Below, piece after piece: positions 61,828-64,000 of a DNA stretch of 64,000 bases. Source of the stretch: Arthrobacter sp. zg-Y1171. GTDB lineage: Bacteria; Actinomycetota; Actinomycetes; Actinomycetales; Micrococcaceae. A model generated the notes under the pieces. The model did not search any database and was not told where the DNA came from. It saw only the letters and a program-made list of their open reading frames with translations. A program made the translations under genes and the position numbers. Location of the stretch: contig NZ_CP104264.1 in the NCBI RefSeq assembly GCF_025244845.1, positions 2,914,001-2,978,000 of the forward strand, in the 5' to 3' direction. The first letter of the stretch is position 1; every line of letters begins with the position of its first letter.

Positions 61828-62943
61828 TTAGGAAAGCTCGGCGCGGCCCTTGCGCCAGTAGCCCATAAAGGCCACCTGCTTGCGGTCGATCCCGACGTCG
61901 CGCACCAGGTAGCGGCGCAGGCCGCGCACCACGGCGGCCTCTCCGGCAATCCAGGCATAGAAGGGAAGGGCACCGGACGGGGCGTGCGGATTCCGTGAGG
62001 CTTCCACCACGGCGGGATCCAGCCGCTGCGGGGTTTCCCACAGGATGGCCTCGTCCACGTTGACTTCCTCGGGTTCCCGCAGGGTGGGGCTGGGACGGAA
62101 CGGTGCGCCGTCGGCCGTCTCCACCGATGCCCAGCCCGGCAGCGCCACGACCTGCCGCACCGCGGCGTCGAGCAGTTCGCCGTGCGGCCGGGAGCCGCGG
62201 GCCAACCAGATCATCTGCACGCCGGAGTTGGTGCTGACCTCCTGGCGGTCGCCGCTGGACGGAATTTCCATCAGGGCGTGGCCGGTGACGTCTTCGGGCA
62301 GCGACTCCAGGATTGCGGTGATGGCCGGTACGGCGGTTTCATCCCCGGCGAGCAGCACGTGCCGGGCCATGCCGGGACGCCATTCGATGCCGCCGTAGGA
62401 CTCGGCGGTGACGCACTGGGCAACGTTCGGTCCAATGATGCAGACCCGGTCCCCCGGTTCCGCGGAGGCCGCCCAGCTGGAAGCCGGCCCGCCCTTGCCG
62501 TCCTCGTCGAAGTGCATCACGAAGTCGACGTCGATCTCCGGTTCGGGTCCGGAGCAGCGTGCATCGCGGACGGTGTAAGTGCGCATGCAGCCGCGGGTGG
62601 CCGGATCCAGCTTCAGCCAGGCCTGGTACCAGCCGGCGTCCAGCGTGGACAGGTCCGGCAGCGGCAGGGAGGTGCCGTCCGCGTCGACGCAGGGAACAAT
62701 CACCTTGATCCGCAGGTCATGGGTCAGTCCCTGCACGCCGAAGTCGGCCAGGCAGGGACCGGCGAAGGTGACGCGCTGGAAGTTGGTACCCACCCGGGCA
62801 ATCCGTTTGACCTCAACGTCGAAGGACATCACGGCGCCGGCGCTTCGGGCCCGGCGGCCGTGGCGGGCCGGAACGGGTGCGGCGGGTGCGGCGGTTGCGG
62901 CGGAAGCCGCAGTTGCCCCGTTGGCGGAGCGGACGTGCGTCAT
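61828..62943 (-). CDS. Siderophore-interacting protein (SIP, ViuB/FscN-like)
   Basis: 371 residues. It releases iron by reducing ferric siderophores in the cytoplasm, using FAD and NAD(P)H. The FAD domain has GTNFQRVTFAGP and MRTYTVRDAR (R-x-Y-T with FAD contact). The C-terminal domain contains LLAGDETAVPAI and ends in GYWRKGRAELS. The N-terminal 40 residues are Ala-rich and may be variable. Its position between ATPase and binding protein ties it to this import system. Confidence 0.94.
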   Translation of the reverse strand: MTHVRSANGATAASAATAAPAAPVPARHGRRARSAGAVMSFDVEVKRIARVGTNFQRVTFAGPCLADFGVQGLTHDLRIKVIVPCVDADGTSLPLPDLSTLDAGWYQAWLKLDPATRGCMRTYTVRDARCSGPEPEIDVDFVMHFDEDGKGGPASSWAASAEPGDRVCIIGPNVAQCVTAESYGGIEWRPGMARHVLLAGDETAVPAITAILESLPEDVTGHALMEIPSSGDRQEVSTNSGVQMIWLARGSRPHGELLDAAVRQVVALPGWASVETADGAPFRPSPTLREPEEVNVDEAILWETPQRLDPAVVEASRNPHAPSGALPFYAWIAGEAAVVRGLRRYLVRDVGIDRKQVAFMGYWRKGRAELS

Positions 62944-63857
62944 GATGCGGCCTCCATGGGCTCGTTGATGCCGGACCGGCGCTGGCCGTCCCCCGGATTG
63001 GGCAGGTAGCCCCGTGGTTTTTCCGGCTCCGGTTCGGGTTCCGGCTCCGATTCCGTTTCCGGTGCGGCGCTGTGGTGGCGGCCAAGCGGGACGACCATCG
63101 GCGTGCCGGAGACCGGGTCCGGGATGACGCGGGAGGCCAGCCCGAAGACGGTGCCCACCAGTTCCTCGGTCACGACGTCGGCCGGGGCGCCTTCCGCGGC
63201 AATCTTCCCGTCCTTCATGGCCACCAGGTGGTCCGCGTAACGGGCGGCCAGGTTCAAATCGTGCAGCACGATGGCCACGGTGGTGCCGGCCCGCCGGTTG
63301 AGGTCGGTAATCAGGTCCAGGACTTCGATCTGGTGGGTGACGTCCAGGAAGGTGGTGGGTTCGTCCAGCAGCAGGATGTCTGTTTCCTGTGCCAGGGCCA
63401 TGGCAATCCAGACCCGCTGGCGCTGGCCGCCGGAAAGCTCATCCACGCTGCGTCCGGCCAGGTCCACCGTGTCCGTGGCGGCCAGTGCGGCGGCCACCGC
63501 GTCGTCGTCGGCGGAGGTCCACTGCCGGAACCAGCCCTGGTGGGGGTAGCGGCCGCGGCCCACCAGGTCCGCCACCGTGATCCCCTCGGGGGCGGTGGGT
63601 GTCTGCGGAAGCAGTCCGAGCGTGCGCGCCACCTGCCGGCTGGGCACGGCGGAGATGTCCTTGCCGTTCAGGTAGACGGTGCCGGCGGTGGGCTTCAGCA
63701 GCCGGGCCAGGCCCCGCAGCAGGGTGGACTTTCCGCAGGCATTGGCACCGACGATGATCGTGATTTTCCCGGCGGGGAGGGTGAGCGAAAGCGAGTCCAC
63801 CACTTTGCGCTCGTCGTAGCCGAGCTCCAGCTTTTCAGCGGAAAGCAGGTTCTCCAT
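62940..63857 (-). CDS. Ferric-siderophore ABC ATPase (FecE-like)
   Basis: 305 residues. Walker A is GANACGKS, the signature [17 protein letters not shown] and Walker B ILLLDEPTTFLDVTHQIEVLDL. The C-terminal tail of about 55 residues is Pro/Glu-rich low complexity. ATG 63857 lies 1 base after the stop of the upstream permease gene, so translation is coupled. Its stop overlaps the SIP start. Confidence 0.95.
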   Translation of the reverse strand: MENLLSAEKLELGYDERKVVDSLSLTLPAGKITIIVGANACGKSTLLRGLARLLKPTAGTVYLNGKDISAVPSRQVARTLGLLPQTPTAPEGITVADLVGRGRYPHQGWFRQWTSADDDAVAAALAATDTVDLAGRSVDELSGGQRQRVWIAMALAQETDILLLDEPTTFLDVTHQIEVLDLITDLNRRAGTTVAIVLHDLNLAARYADHLVAMKDGKIAAEGAPADVVTEELVGTVFGLASRVIPDPVSGTPMVVPLGRHHSAAPETESEPEPEPEPEKPRGYLPNPGDGQRRSGINEPMEAAS

Positions 63858-63858
63858 G

Positions 63859-64000
63859 TCAGCCTCCTTGGCCTACGCGGTTTGACGTGACCAGCAGCCA
63901 CAGAAGGAAAGGGGCCCCGAGGGCGCCGGTCACCACGCCCACGGGCAGGGTGACGCCGGGGACGAGGTTGGCACCGACGAAGTCCGCTGCCAGGACAATG
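63859..64000 (-). CDS. FecCD-family permease, C-terminal end only (5' truncated by window edge)
   Basis: The final 47 codons are visible. They read IVLAADFVGANLVPGVTLP, then VGVVTGALGAPFLLWLLVTS, the usual C-terminus of FecCD permeases, then a short tail and TGA at 63859-63861. The rest lies beyond 64000. A companion permease is likely upstream. Confidence 0.88.
   Translation of the reverse strand, partial: IVLAADFVGANLVPGVTLPVGVVTGALGAPFLLWLLVTSNRVGQGG

Noticed and set aside
58558-64000. IdeR/DtxR iron boxes in the siderophore operon
   Set aside because: No TTAGGTTAGGCTAACCTAA-like palindrome is visible between its genes. The promoter lies beyond the window.

Overview
The window is high-GC DNA with short intergenic gaps and many 4-base ATGA or GTGA gene overlaps. 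It is most consistent with an actinobacterium of the Micrococcaceae (Arthrobacter group). This rests on gene content: a dnaK-grpE-dnaJ-hspR operon with HAIR operators, an LpqY-SugABC-type sugar importer, an MrpA/B fusion, and a dCTP deaminase of the actinobacterial type. It looks like ordinary chromosome. I found no transposase, integrase, phage gene or CRISPR array.

Layout. 1-1326 is the 3' part of a membrane-anchored protein with a septum-formation-like domain. 1410-9765 holds clpB with one HAIR operator, an SRPBCC protein, a lipoprotein penicillin-binding protein, a YccF protein, a PNPOx-fold protein and a DEAD-box RNA helicase. 10053-12570 is an operon of trmB, a NYN-LOTUS protein and a methyltransferase. 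A DHFR-fold reductase and a MOSC protein follow. 14115-18363 (minus) is dnaK-grpE-[terminator]-dnaJ-hspR, with two HAIR operators bracketing the dnaK promoter. 18619-22527 holds a methyltransferase, a small P-loop kinase behind a probable leader peptide, cardiolipin synthase and a PabC-type lyase. 22548-25816 is a TPP-riboswitch-controlled ECF importer (YkoE-EcfA-EcfT). 26221-32724 is a complete Mrp cation/proton antiporter operon (A/B fused, then C, D, E, F, G). 32926-38097 holds an MFS carrier, repeat-rich DNA, dcd, kynA, an SseB-like protein, and a protealysin-type metalloprotease followed by its emfourin-type inhibitor. tRNA-Gly(CCC), panD, an AEC carrier and the LpqY-SugABC-like operon run to 44354. 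Next come a membrane-anchored unknown, an NHLRC2-like thioredoxin protein, a CopD-CtaG fusion and HU. A cysteine-poor ribosomal protein operon (rpmB-rpmG-rpsN), a GlgC-family enzyme, a MarR regulator, a ProP-type transporter, an SGNH hydrolase, a DAG kinase and an M23 peptidase with a structured leader follow. The right end (58558-64000) is a ferric-siderophore uptake operon.

The genes connect mainly through stress and nutrient control. HspR can bind upstream of both dnaK and clpB. TPP would control precursor uptake. The iron operon couples import with a siderophore-interacting reductase. The most general unexplained pattern is regulatory: at least twelve start codons, mostly of first genes, have a TAnnnT -10 hexamer only 6-8 bases upstream, which implies leaderless mRNAs and corrects several start codons. 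Other points of interest are a perfect terminator inside the dnaK operon, a zinc-finger-free DnaJ, a perfect hairpin hiding the ykoE Shine-Dalgarno, the protease-inhibitor pair, and an iron operon with one ATPase and at least three permease genes.
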